Shown: piece by piece, positions 1 to 7,543 of the stretch | Numbering within the stretch: position 1 is the first letter of the stretch | Layout of the letters: each line of letters starts with the position of its first letter | NCBI RefSeq assembly: GCF_900110755.1 | Contig: NZ_FOFF01000033.1 | Location: 1-64,000, forward strand | Source: Streptomyces sp. yr375 | GTDB taxonomy: Bacteria > Actinomycetota > Actinomycetes > Streptomycetales > Streptomycetaceae | Direction of reading: 5' to 3' | Length of the DNA stretch: 64,000 bases | Program-made: the position numbers and the translations under genes | Notes under the pieces: generated by a model | Database searches by the model: none | Seen by the model: the letters and a program-made list of their open reading frames with translations, nothing else | What the model was told of the DNA's origin: nothing

Positions 1-20
1 TGCGGAAACGCAGTGTTCAC

Positions 21-93
21 GCCCCCGTTGTGTAGCGGCCTAGCACGCCGCCCTCTCAAGGCGGTAGCGCCGGTTCGAATCCGGTCGGGGGTA
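21..93 (+). tRNA. tRNA-Glu (CTC anticodon)
   Basis: A full cloverleaf can be folded. The acceptor stem pairs 21-27 with 86-92, with a G-U pair at the tip and A93 as discriminator. The D stem pairs GTG 30-32 with CAC 44-46. The anticodon stem pairs CCGCC 48-52 with GGCGG 60-64, and the loop carries CTC at 55-57. The T arm has the usual GGTTCGAATCC core. CCA is not encoded. The CTC anticodon reads GAG, the preferred glutamate codon in high-GC genomes. Confidence 0.95.
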
Positions 94-100
94 CGTGATC

Positions 101-133
101 GAAAAGCCCCTCGCTTCGGCGGGGGGCTTTTTC
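101..133 (+). terminator. Rho-independent terminator of tRNA-Glu
   Basis: A hairpin of AAAAGCCCC with GGGGCTTTTT around a TCGCTTCGGC loop, ending in a T run, lies 8 nt after the tRNA. It may also serve ndgR, which converges from the right. Confidence 0.8.
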
Positions 134-276
134 GTATGCCAACCGGACGCGGGACAGGGGCGGTTCGGCGTCCCGTGCGTAGCCGGGTCGTGCGTAGCCG
201 AGTGGGAAAAAGGCCGCCGCGGCGTTGAGGCTGCCCTGTTCCCTCGGTCTCTCGGTCGTCGTCCCCCAGGCGGGCG

Positions 277-993
277 TCAGCCCGTGCGGCGCAGTGCCTC
301 CGACAGGCGGCCCGCCGCGTCGATGACCGCCTGCGCGTGCATCCGGCCCGGGTGCCGGGTCAGCCGCTCGATGGGGCCCGAGACGGAGACGGCCGCCACC
401 ACGCGGTTCGAGGGGCCGCGCACGGGAGCCGACACGGACGCGACGCCCGGCTCGCGCTCGCCGATGGACTGCGCCCAGCCCCGGCGCCGTACGCCCGACA
501 GGGCCGTCGCCGTGAAGCGGGCGCCCTGGAGGCCGCGGTGCAGGCGCTCCGGCTCCTCCCAGGCCATCAGGATCTGGGCCGAGGAACCGGCCTTCATCGT
601 GAGCGTCGAACCGACCGGGACCGTGTCCCGAAGGCCGGACAGGCGCTCCGCCGCGGCCACGCAGATACGCATGTCGCCCTGGCGGCGGTAGAGCTGCGCG
701 CTCTCACCCGTGATGTCCCGAAGATGCGTGAGCACCGGGCCCGCCGTGGCCAGCAGGCGGTCCTCGCCGGCGGCCGCGGCCAGCTCGGCCAGCCGGGGGC
801 CCAGAATGAAACGGCCCTGCATGTCGCGCGCCACCATACGGTGGTGTTCCAAAGCCACGGCCAGCCGGTGGGCCGTGGGTCGTGCGAGTCCGGTGGCAGC
901 GACCAAGCCTGCGAGGGTGGCCGGACCGGACTCCAGGGCGCTCAGGACAAGGGCTGCCTTGTCCAGGACGCCGACGCCGCTACTGTTGTCCAT
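277..993 (-). CDS. ndgR: IclR-family transcriptional regulator, NdgR-like
   Basis: A 238-residue IclR-family regulator. An N-terminal winged helix-turn-helix (about residues 8-65, containing LAGLVAATGLARPTAHRL) precedes the IclR effector-binding domain (about 75-235). The start ATG at 993 (MDNSSGVGVLDKA) follows a GGGAG ribosome binding site; an upstream in-frame extension to 1260 would run into the leuC side and is rejected. NdgR of Streptomyces controls amino-acid metabolism and leuCD and sits divergently beside leuC, exactly as here. An inverted repeat in the shared 187-bp intergenic region is a candidate binding site. The name rests on family and conserved position. Confidence 0.9.
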   Translation of the reverse strand: MDNSSGVGVLDKAALVLSALESGPATLAGLVAATGLARPTAHRLAVALEHHRMVARDMQGRFILGPRLAELAAAAGEDRLLATAGPVLTHLRDITGESAQLYRRQGDMRICVAAAERLSGLRDTVPVGSTLTMKAGSSAQILMAWEEPERLHRGLQGARFTATALSGVRRRGWAQSIGEREPGVASVSAPVRGPSNRVVAAVSVSGPIERLTRHPGRMHAQAVIDAAGRLSEALRRTG

Positions 994-1006
994 GAAACGA
1001 TACTCC

Positions 1007-1048
1007 CGTCTCACTCTGTGAAACGCAAGTTCATTTTCCCGTGAGACG
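1007..1048. promoter_or_regulatory. Inverted repeat in ndgR-leuC intergenic region (candidate operator)
   Basis: CGTCTCAC at 1007-1014 is matched by its exact complement GTGAGACG at 1041-1048, with 26 bp between. Inside lies a smaller imperfect dyad, GTGAA(ACGCAAG)TTCAT. The position between a divergent IclR regulator and its expected target makes an operator plausible. No binding evidence can be read from sequence. Confidence 0.45.
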
Positions 1049-1180
1049 CGCAACCCTGGACACATGGCGGCCCGAAGACCGACGGGCCTGGCGGCGGGTG
1101 CCCGGATACGGGGCGTGGGCGTCGCCTCCACAAGATCTCTAGTTGGGCCGGTGCGCCATTTGCCGGCCGGAGGGAAAGCG

Positions 1181-2611
1181 ATGGGTAGGACACTCGCGGA
1201 GAAGGTCTGGGACGACCACGTCGTCCGGCGCGCCGAGGGCGAGCCCGACCTCCTCTTCATCGATCTGCACCTGCTGCACGAGGTGACCAGCCCGCAGGCC
1301 TTCGACGGTCTCCGTCAGGCGGGCCGTCCGGTGCGCCGTCTCGACCTCACCATCGCCACCGAGGATCACAACACCCCGACCCTCGACATCGACAAGCCCA
1401 TCGCGGACCCGGTCTCCCGCGCCCAACTGGAGACGCTGCGCAAGAACTGCGCCGAGTTCGGGGTCCGGCTGCATCCGCTCGGCGACGTCGAGCAGGGCGT
1501 CGTGCACGTCGTCGGCCCGCAGTTGGGTCTGACCCAGCCCGGCATGACCGTCGTCTGCGGCGACTCGCACACCTCCACGCACGGCGCGTTCGGCGCGCTG
1601 GCGTTCGGCATCGGCACCTCGCAGGTCGAGCACGTGCTGGCCACCCAGACGCTGCCGCTGGCCCGCCCCAAGACCATGGCGATCACGGTCGACGGCGAGC
1701 TGCCCGACGGCGTCACCGCCAAGGACCTGATCCTCGCGATCATCGCCAGGATCGGCACCGGCGGCGGCCAGGGCTACATCCTGGAGTACCGCGGCCCCGC
1801 CATCGAGAAGCTCTCGATGGAGGCCCGGATGACCATCTGCAACATGTCGATCGAGGCCGGCGCCCGCGCGGGCATGATCGCCCCCGACGAGACGACCTTC
1901 GAGTACATCAAGGGCCGCGCCCACGCCCCCGAGGGCGAGGACTGGGACGCCGCGGTCGCGTACTGGAAGACGCTGAAGACGGACGACGACGCCGAGTTCG
2001 ACGCCGAGGTCGTCATCGACGGCGCCGCGCTCGCGCCGTTCGTCACCTGGGGCACCAACCCCGGCCAGGGCGCGCCGCTTTCGGCGGACGTCCCCGACCC
2101 CGCTTCGTACGAAGACGCTTCGGAGCGCCTCGCCGCCGAAAAGGCCCTGGAATACATGGGGTTGACGGCCGGGCAGCCGCTGCGCTCCATCAACGTGGAC
2201 ACCGTCTTCGTAGGTTCGTGCACCAACGGCCGGATCGAGGACCTGCGCGCCGCCGCCGCGATCGTCGAGGGCCGCAAAGTCGCCGACGGCGTACGGATGC
2301 TGGTCGTCCCCGGCTCGGTGCGGGTCGGTCTGCAGGCCGTCTCCGAGGGCCTGGACGTCGTCTTCAAGGACGCCGGCGCCGAATGGCGGCACGCGGGCTG
2401 CTCGATGTGCCTCGGCATGAACCCCGACCAGCTCGCGCCGGGGGAGCGCTCCGCGTCCACCTCCAACCGCAACTTCGAGGGCCGGCAGGGCAAGGGCGGT
2501 CGTACGCACCTGGTGTCGCCGCAGGTCGCGGCCGCCACGGCCGTCCTGGGCCACCTGGCCTCCCCGGCCGACCTGTCCGACGCCGAGACCCGTACGCCCG
2601 CTGGAGTCTGA
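1181..2611 (+). CDS. leuC: 3-isopropylmalate dehydratase large subunit
   Basis: A 476-residue aconitase-family subunit that isomerises 2-isopropylmalate to 3-isopropylmalate in leucine synthesis, as a LeuC-LeuD complex in the cytoplasm. The [4Fe-4S] ligands are visible: a Cys in VGSCTNGRIEDLRAA and the pair in HAGCSMCLGMNPD. The active-site segment CGDSHTSTHGAFG is intact. The ATG at 1181 (MGRTLAEKVWDDHVV) follows GGAGGGAAAGCG, a strong ribosome binding site, so the longer upstream reading is not used. leuD follows after 6 bp, so the two form an operon. ndgR is divergent and likely regulates it. Confidence 0.97.
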   Translation: MGRTLAEKVWDDHVVRRAEGEPDLLFIDLHLLHEVTSPQAFDGLRQAGRPVRRLDLTIATEDHNTPTLDIDKPIADPVSRAQLETLRKNCAEFGVRLHPLGDVEQGVVHVVGPQLGLTQPGMTVVCGDSHTSTHGAFGALAFGIGTSQVEHVLATQTLPLARPKTMAITVDGELPDGVTAKDLILAIIARIGTGGGQGYILEYRGPAIEKLSMEARMTICNMSIEAGARAGMIAPDETTFEYIKGRAHAPEGEDWDAAVAYWKTLKTDDDAEFDAEVVIDGAALAPFVTWGTNPGQGAPLSADVPDPASYEDASERLAAEKALEYMGLTAGQPLRSINVDTVFVGSCTNGRIEDLRAAAAIVEGRKVADGVRMLVVPGSVRVGLQAVSEGLDVVFKDAGAEWRHAGCSMCLGMNPDQLAPGERSASTSNRNFEGRQGKGGRTHLVSPQVAAATAVLGHLASPADLSDAETRTPAGV

Positions 2612-2617
2612 GAAGCC

Positions 2618-3211
2618 ATGGAAGCATTCACCACGCACACCGGGCGGGCCGTCCCGCTGCGCCGCTCCAACGTCGACACCGACCAGATCATCCCTGCTCA
2701 CTGGCTCAAGAAGGTCACACGGGACGGGTTCGAGGACGGGCTGTTCGAGGCCTGGCGCAAGGACGAGAACTTCATCCTCAACCGCCCCGAGCGGCAGGGC
2801 GCCACGGTGCTGGTCGCCGGCCCCGACTTCGGCACCGGCTCCTCCCGTGAGCACGCCGTCTGGGCGCTGCAGAACTACGGCTTCAAGACCGTGATCTCGT
2901 CCCGCTTCGCCGACATCTTCCGCGGCAACTCGCTGAAGAACGGCCTGCTCACGGTAGTGATCGCACAGAGCGTCGTGGACGCGCTGTGGGACCTCACGGA
3001 GCGCGACCCGCAGGCCGAGATCACCGTCGACCTCGAGGCCCGCGAGGTGCGCGCCGAGGGCGTCACCGCCCCCTTCGAGCTGGACGAGAACTCCCGCTGG
3101 CGGCTGCTGAACGGGCTGGACGACATCTCCATCACCCTCCAGAACGAGGGCGACATCTCCACGTACGAGGCCAAGCGGCCGTCGTACAAGCCGAGGACGC
3201 TCCAGGCCTGA
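2618..3211 (+). CDS. leuD: 3-isopropylmalate dehydratase small subunit
   Basis: A 197-residue LeuD, the swivelling subunit of isopropylmalate isomerase. The family signature is present: NVDTDQIIPAHWLKKV near residue 15, GPDFGTGSSREHAVWAL near residue 68 and SRFADIFRGNSLKNGLL near residue 93. Length matches the family. It is 6 bp behind leuC and presumably translated from the same mRNA. A strong hairpin at 3270-3304 ends the operon. Confidence 0.97.
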   Translation: MEAFTTHTGRAVPLRRSNVDTDQIIPAHWLKKVTRDGFEDGLFEAWRKDENFILNRPERQGATVLVAGPDFGTGSSREHAVWALQNYGFKTVISSRFADIFRGNSLKNGLLTVVIAQSVVDALWDLTERDPQAEITVDLEAREVRAEGVTAPFELDENSRWRLLNGLDDISITLQNEGDISTYEAKRPSYKPRTLQA

Positions 3212-3269
3212 CCCCGGAGCCTTCGCGAAGGCCCTGGGCAAGTCGAGTTTCGGCCAGCGCGACACCCCC

Positions 3270-3304
3270 GCCGTACCCCCGATCGGACCGATCGGGGGTA
3301 CGGC
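3270..3304 (+). terminator. Perfect inverted repeat after leuCD
   Basis: A 17-bp arm (GCCGTACCCCCGATCGG) is followed, after a single A, by its exact reverse complement. The hairpin would be very stable and is followed by TGTTTC. It lies 58 bp after leuD and most likely stops leuCD transcription. It has no long T run, as is common for Streptomyces terminators. Confidence 0.75.
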
Positions 3305-3488
3305 TGTTTCTGCACCCGTTCGGCCCCGAGAACCTTCGCCGTATCTCCCAACTTCCCACGTTAGGAAGGGTGTTGACTGGGTACGCGCAGTGTGTGGGGA
3401 TGACCGCCGAAAGCGCCCGGACGGCCGTTCGGGGCGGCAGTTGCCCCCTGGGCGGGCGACAACTCGCCCCAGATGGCACAATCTGTGC

Positions 3489-3719
3489 ATGGAACACGAC
3501 GGCCAACTCGAGCTCTACGCGGCGGTCGCGGACCAACTCAAGGAAGCGCACGCAGCGGTGCGCGCACTGCAAGTCCCGGAGGGCGTACGGATGGCGCTGA
3601 CCCGGAAGCTGCTGGTCATTACGGCCGCGGCCAAGCACGATCTCGCCGATGCGACAAGGCGTCTGGAGCGGTTCATGGCAGACCTCGAAGACGGGCGAAT
3701 GCCCGAAGAGGAGCACTGA
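3489..3719 (+). CDS. Small conserved-type hypothetical protein upstream of hupS
   Basis: A 76-residue, mostly helical, charged protein (MEHDGQLELYAAVADQLKEA...) that I cannot assign to a named family. It has good high-GC codon usage and no membrane segment or cysteine. The ATG at 3489 lacks a clear ribosome binding site but has CACAAT, a possible -10 element, 6 nt upstream, which would give a leaderless transcript. It is followed by the separately promoted hupS. The same position holds a small hypothetical gene in Streptomyces as I recall it. Function unknown. Confidence 0.75.
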   Translation: MEHDGQLELYAAVADQLKEAHAAVRALQVPEGVRMALTRKLLVITAAAKHDLADATRRLERFMADLEDGRMPEEEH

Positions 3720-3776
3720 TCGCCTCCGGAGCCGCCGATTTCGTTGCGGCACAAGGGTGATTAGCCCGTTTCGTGT

Positions 3777-3805
3777 TTGATTTGCGGTATATATCTGCCT
3801 AACGT
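3777..3805 (+). promoter_or_regulatory. Candidate hupS promoter
   Basis: TTGATT (3777-3782), a 17-nt spacer and TAACGT (3800-3805) lie in an unusually A+T-rich stretch for this genome. The start codon is about 50 nt downstream. The match to vegetative-type -35/-10 elements is moderate. Confidence 0.5.
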
Positions 3806-3857
3806 GCGAAAAAGCTTGAACAGTTTCGTTCTGGCTAATGTCTCCGAAGGGGAAGAC

Positions 3858-4517
3858 GTGAACAAGGCGCAGCTCGTAGAAGCGATTGCCGACAAGGTCG
3901 GAGGCCGTCAGCAGGCCGCCGAGGCGGTCGACGCGGTCCTGGACGCCATCGTCCGCGCGACCGTCGCCGGAGACCGGGTCTCGGTGACCGGCTTCGGTTC
4001 GTTCGAGAAGGTCGACCGGCCCGCCCGTTACGCCCGCAACCCGCAGACGGGTGAGCGGGTTCGGGTCAAGAAGACGTCCGTGCCGCGGTTCCGCGCGGGC
4101 CAGGGCTTCAAGGACCTGGTGAGCGGCTCGAAGAAGCTCCCGCGCGGTGGCGAGGTCGCCGTCAAGAAGGCCCCCAAGGGCAGCCTGACCGGCGGTGCTT
4201 CCGCGACGGTCAAGAAGGCCGTCGCGAAGAAGGCCGCCCCGTCGACGCGGGCCGCCGCCGCGAAGCGGACCACCGCCGCCGCGAAGAAGACCACCGCGAC
4301 CGCGAAGAAGACCGCGGCCACGGCCAAGAAGGTCACCGCGAAGAAGGCCACCACCAAGTCGGCGGCGGCGAAGAAGACCACCACCGCGAAGACGGCCGCC
4401 GCGAAGAAGACGGCGGCCAAGAAGGCCCCGGCCAAGAAGGCGACCGCCACGAAGGCCCCGGCCAAGAAGTCGACCGCGCGCAAGACCACCGCCAAGAAGG
4501 CCACCGCCGCCCGCTAG
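3858..4517 (+). CDS. hupS: HU-like nucleoid protein with histone-H1-like tail, HupS
   Basis: A 219-residue two-domain DNA-binding protein. Residues about 1-92 form a canonical HU fold (NKAQLVEAIADKVGGRQQA at the start, then GFGSFEKVDRPARYARNPQTGE and FRAGQGFKDLV). Residues about 105-219 form a low-complexity Ala/Lys/Thr tail with repeats such as AAKKTTA and PAKKA, resembling histone H1. HupS of Streptomyces is sporulation-associated, compacting the spore nucleoid. The GTG at 3858 follows GAAGGGGAA; an earlier in-frame ATG at 3777 overlaps the likely promoter and is rejected. A bidirectional hairpin follows at 4547. Confidence 0.95.
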   Translation: MNKAQLVEAIADKVGGRQQAAEAVDAVLDAIVRATVAGDRVSVTGFGSFEKVDRPARYARNPQTGERVRVKKTSVPRFRAGQGFKDLVSGSKKLPRGGEVAVKKAPKGSLTGGASATVKKAVAKKAAPSTRAAAAKRTTAAAKKTTATAKKTAATAKKVTAKKATTKSAAAKKTTTAKTAAAKKTAAKKAPAKKATATKAPAKKSTARKTTAKKATAAR

Positions 4518-4546
4518 ACACCAGGCAGCGGGGGCACTCACGCGCC

Positions 4547-4575
4547 GGGCCGGACTCCCTCACGGAGTCCGGCCC
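4547..4575. terminator. Bidirectional terminator between hupS and the convergent gene
   Basis: GGGCCGGACTCC at 4547-4558 pairs exactly with GGAGTCCGGCCC at 4564-4575 around a 5-nt loop. It sits between two convergent genes, 30 bp after hupS and 10 bp after the minus-strand gene, and probably serves both. Confidence 0.75.
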
Positions 4576-4584
4576 GCGGCGTTC

Positions 4585-4797
4585 TCAGAGCGTCTGGAGC
4601 GTCACGAGGGTGATCCGGGGGGCGTCCGCCGCATCCTCGGCCGCCGCCACCTCGATCCGTACCCGCTGGCCGGGCCGCAGCAGCCGCAGCCCGCCCGCGT
4701 CGAACGCCGGGGCGTCGAAGGGCAGCGGGGTGCCGTCGTCCAACAGCACCTGTCCGCTGCGCGTGTCGGGGTCGTACGTGTATGCGGTCGCCTGCAT
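4585..4797 (-). CDS. Small beta-strand-rich protein downstream of cofC
   Basis: A 70-residue protein (MQATAYTYDPDTRSGQVLLDD...) that looks like a small OB/SH3-type beta barrel; the spacing GxVLLDDGTPLPF and LRPGQRVRIEV recalls cold-shock-like folds, but the RNP motifs are absent. The gene lies 9 bp after cofC on the same strand, so the two are probably co-transcribed. I do not assign a function. Confidence 0.75.
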   Translation of the reverse strand: MQATAYTYDPDTRSGQVLLDDGTPLPFDAPAFDAGGLRLLRPGQRVRIEVAAAEDAADAPRITLVTLQTL

Positions 4798-4806
4798 GGC
4801 GGCAGC

Positions 4807-5445
4807 CTACTGCCCCGCGATCAGCAGCCGCGCGGCCGCCGCGGCCGTTCGGGGCCCCACGCCCAGGGACAGGGCCGTGCGCAGGTCTTCGCCGGTGTCC
4901 ACGTCCTGGCGTACGGAATCCACCGCGTCGAGCAGGAGTTCCACCGCTCCGGAAGCGCGGTGGCGGGCGCGGGAATCCGTACCGAATGCGGGGAGCAATT
5001 CACGCCCGGCGGCGACGGCGAGAAGTGTGGTGCCGATTGCGGCGGCGTCCGCGAGAAAAGCGCGGGGGAATTCCGCGGCGGCGTCCAGGACCCGGGCCAA
5101 TTCCACCGGACGCAGCGCCGGCAGATCCGCGTTGAGGGCCGCGAGCGGGGAATCGGGACGCAGTGCGCGCACGGCCGCCGCGCCGTGCGCCAGAGCCGCG
5201 TTCAGGCCCGTGCGCGGCTCGCCCGGGACGATGCGGGCGCCCAGGGCGGCCAGGGTGCGTCCGGCCAGCGCGTCGTCCGTGACGACGGCCACATCCCGCA
5301 CCGCGGGCGAGGCCAGCGCCGCCGCCACGGTGTCCTCGGCGAAGGCGAGGGCGAGGCCGGGGCGCAGTCCGTCGCCGGCGGTGTCCGCGAGTCGGCTCTT
5401 GGCCAGCGTCAAGGGCTTCAGGGGTATGACCAAGGTCCACTGCAC
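4807..5445 (-). CDS. cofC: 2-phospho-L-lactate/phosphoenolpyruvate guanylyltransferase (F420 biosynthesis)
   Basis: A 212-residue CofC/FbiD-type nucleotidyltransferase. It couples GTP to phospholactate or PEP to form the activated lactyl or enolpyruvyl guanosyl donor used by CofD/FbiA in coenzyme F420 assembly. Family features are the N-terminal WTLVIPLKPLTLAKSRLA with the conserved Lys-Ser-Arg, NADLPALRP for metal binding, and FGTDSRARHRASGA near the C terminus. It is divergent from the acyltransferase gene at 5609 and followed by the 70-residue gene. The other F420 genes are not in this window. Confidence 0.87.
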   Translation of the reverse strand: MQWTLVIPLKPLTLAKSRLADTAGDGLRPGLALAFAEDTVAAALASPAVRDVAVVTDDALAGRTLAALGARIVPGEPRTGLNAALAHGAAAVRALRPDSPLAALNADLPALRPVELARVLDAAAEFPRAFLADAAAIGTTLLAVAAGRELLPAFGTDSRARHRASGAVELLLDAVDSVRQDVDTGEDLRTALSLGVGPRTAAAAARLLIAGQ

Positions 5446-5608
5446 CGGCGTACCGTTCCTCTCTTGTCGCGGCCATTGTCACCCGGCCCATTCGCCGCTA
5501 GGGCGCGCGGGCGTACCGTGTTCTCGACAGACCGGCGGCCCGGGGCGACACTTGTGCGGCCCCAGGCCCGGGAGCAGGCCTTGGGAAGTCCTAGAGGAAG
5601 GTGTTCGC

Positions 5609-6421
5609 GTGCCCCGCCGCAGAATCGGCTTCTGGTACCGCTTCGCAGCGGTCCTCTGCAAACCCTGGCTGGTGGTTCTGATCAAGCGGGACTGGCGCGG
5701 AATGGAGCACATTCCGGCCGAGGGCGGATTTATCACCGCGGTGAACCACAATTCACACGTCGACCCCTTCGCGTACGCGCACTTCCAGTACAACACCGGC
5801 CGGGTGCCGCGATTCCTGGCGAAGAGCGCCCTGTTCAGGGACGGGTTCGTCGGCGCCGCGATGCGCGGCACCGGACAGATCCCCGTCTACCGCGAGTCCA
5901 CGGACGCGCTCAGCGCCTTCCGCGCCGCGATCGACGCCGTGGAGCGCGGCGAGTGCGTCGCGTTCTACCCCGAGGGCACCCTGACCCGCGACCCCGACGG
6001 CTGGCCCATGACCGCCAAGACCGGTGCCGCGCGCGTCGCCCTGCAGACCAGGTGCCCGGTGATCCCGGTCGCCCAGTGGGGCGTCAACGAACTGCTCCCG
6101 CCCTACGCGAAGAAGCCCGACGTCCTGCCGCGCAAGACGCACCATGTGCTCGCCGGGCCGCCGGTGGACCTCTCGCGGTTCTACGGCCGGGAGATGACCC
6201 CGGATCTCCTGAAGGAGGCGACGGAGGTCATCATGGCCACCGTCACCGCGCTGCTGGAGGAGATCCGGGGCGAGAAGGCACCCGAGACGCCCTACGACCC
6301 GCGCCTGGAGCGGATCGAGCAGCGCCGCCGCACCCGCGCGGAGACCACCGCGCACACCGGTGCGGACGCCGGCGCCGAGACGGGTGCGGAGATCAGTCAC
6401 GAGGGGGAGAACAGCAAGTGA
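5609..6421 (+). CDS. 1-acyl-sn-glycerol-3-phosphate acyltransferase (PlsC family)
   Basis: A 270-residue PlsC-type acyltransferase, making phosphatidic acid at the inner membrane surface. The catalytic block NHNSHVDPFAYAHF carries the HxxxxD motif (here H-S-H-V-D-style spacing around NHNSHVD), with FYPEGTLTRDPDGW and VIPVAQWGVNELL as later conserved blocks. The tail after residue 225 is charged and repetitive. The GTG at 5609 follows GAGGAAGG at 7-nt spacing. Its stop overlaps the gpsA start by 4 nt (GTGA), coupling acyl transfer to glycerol-3-phosphate supply. Confidence 0.9.
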   Translation: MPRRRIGFWYRFAAVLCKPWLVVLIKRDWRGMEHIPAEGGFITAVNHNSHVDPFAYAHFQYNTGRVPRFLAKSALFRDGFVGAAMRGTGQIPVYRESTDALSAFRAAIDAVERGECVAFYPEGTLTRDPDGWPMTAKTGAARVALQTRCPVIPVAQWGVNELLPPYAKKPDVLPRKTHHVLAGPPVDLSRFYGREMTPDLLKEATEVIMATVTALLEEIRGEKAPETPYDPRLERIEQRRRTRAETTAHTGADAGAETGAEISHEGENSK

Positions 6422-7428
6422 GCAAGTCCGTGAAGGCGGCCGTCTTCGGTACCGGATCCTGGGGGACCGCCTTCGGCACGGTCCTCGCCGACGCGGGCTG
6501 CGAGGTGACGCTGTGGGCGCGCCGCCCCGAGCTGGCCGACGCGGTCAACTCCACGCGCAGCAACCCCGACTACCTCCCCGGCGTCGAACTCCCGCGCAAC
6601 CTGCGGGCCACCGCCGACCCGGCCGAGGCGGCCCGCGACGCCGACTTCACCGTCCTCGCGATCCCCTCGCAGACCCTGCGCGCCAACCTCGCCGACTGGG
6701 CGCCGCTGCTCGCCCCGGACACCGTCCTGGTGTCGCTGATGAAGGGCGTCGAGCTCGGTACGACCATGCGGATGAGCGAGGTCATCGAGGACGTCGCCAA
6801 GGTCGGCCCGGGCCGTATCGCCGTGGTCACCGGGCCCAACCTCGCCAAGGAGATCGCCTCCCGCAGGCCGGCCGCCGCCGTGGTCGCCTGCACCGACGAG
6901 GCCGTCGCGCGGCGGCTCCAGGCCGCCTGCCACACGCCGTACTTCCGCCCGTACACCAACACCGACGTGGTGGGCTGCGAGCTGGGCGGCGCGGTGAAGA
7001 ACGTGATCGGCCTCGCGGTCGGCATCGCGGACGGCATGGGGCTCGGCGACAACGCCAAGGGCTCGCTGATCACGCGCGGGCTCGCCGAGACCACCCGGCT
7101 GGGCCTGGCGATGGGCGCGGACCCGCTCACCTTCGCCGGTCTCGCCGGGCTCGGCGACCTGGTGGCGACCTGCTCCTCGCCGCTGTCGCGCAACCACACC
7201 TTCGGCACCAACCTCGGCAAGGGCATGACCTTGCAGGAGACCATCGCGGTCACCCGGCAGACCGCCGAGGGCGTCAAGTCCTGCGAGTCGGTGCTGGATC
7301 TGGCCCGGCGGCACGGCGTCGACATGCCCATCACCGAGACGGTCGTCGGCATCGTCCACGAGGGCAAGCCTCCGGTGGTCGCGCTCAAGGAGCTGATGTC
7401 GCGCAGCGCGAAGCCCGAACGACACTGA
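6418..7428 (+). CDS. gpsA: Glycerol-3-phosphate dehydrogenase [NAD(P)+]
   Basis: A 336-residue GpsA, which reduces dihydroxyacetone phosphate to sn-glycerol 3-phosphate for phospholipid synthesis. The N-terminal Rossmann motif is VFGTGSWGTAFG. The catalytic lysine region is ELGGAVKNVIGLAVGIADG, followed by GLAGLGDLVATCSSPLSRN, typical of the family. Length is normal. It is translationally coupled to the acyltransferase through a GTGA overlap at 6418-6421. ddl follows after 115 bp with its own promoter. Confidence 0.96.
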   Translation: MSKSVKAAVFGTGSWGTAFGTVLADAGCEVTLWARRPELADAVNSTRSNPDYLPGVELPRNLRATADPAEAARDADFTVLAIPSQTLRANLADWAPLLAPDTVLVSLMKGVELGTTMRMSEVIEDVAKVGPGRIAVVTGPNLAKEIASRRPAAAVVACTDEAVARRLQAACHTPYFRPYTNTDVVGCELGGAVKNVIGLAVGIADGMGLGDNAKGSLITRGLAETTRLGLAMGADPLTFAGLAGLGDLVATCSSPLSRNHTFGTNLGKGMTLQETIAVTRQTAEGVKSCESVLDLARRHGVDMPITETVVGIVHEGKPPVVALKELMSRSAKPERH

Positions 7429-7504
7429 GCGAACCCCGACGGGGCCTTCGGCGCGACCCTGTGACGCAACCCGGGGGAACCCTGAGGAACCTGGGGGACG
7501 GACG

Positions 7505-7534
7505 CTGACTCGCGGCATTGCCACCGGGTACTCT
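7505..7534 (+). promoter_or_regulatory. Candidate leaderless promoter of ddl
   Basis: CTGACT (7505-7510), an 18-nt spacer and TACTCT (7529-7534) precede the ATG at 7544 by 9 nt. No Shine-Dalgarno sequence lies between. The geometry would place transcription start at or next to the A of the ATG. Confidence 0.5.
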
Positions 7535-7543
7535 CAACCCGAT

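Noticed and set aside
3373..3410. TTGACT near 3373 as a promoter for the 76-residue gene
   Set aside because: No acceptable -10 element at 16-18 nt; the CACAAT close to the ATG is a better candidate.
1139..3490. 783-codon minus-strand open frame opposite leuCD
   Set aside because: Antisense shadow of leuC and leuD, both of which have all catalytic motifs.
3777..3857. N-terminal extension of HupS from an ATG at 3777
   Set aside because: The extension overlaps the best promoter candidate and adds residues not found in HU proteins; GTG 3858 has a strong ribosome binding site.
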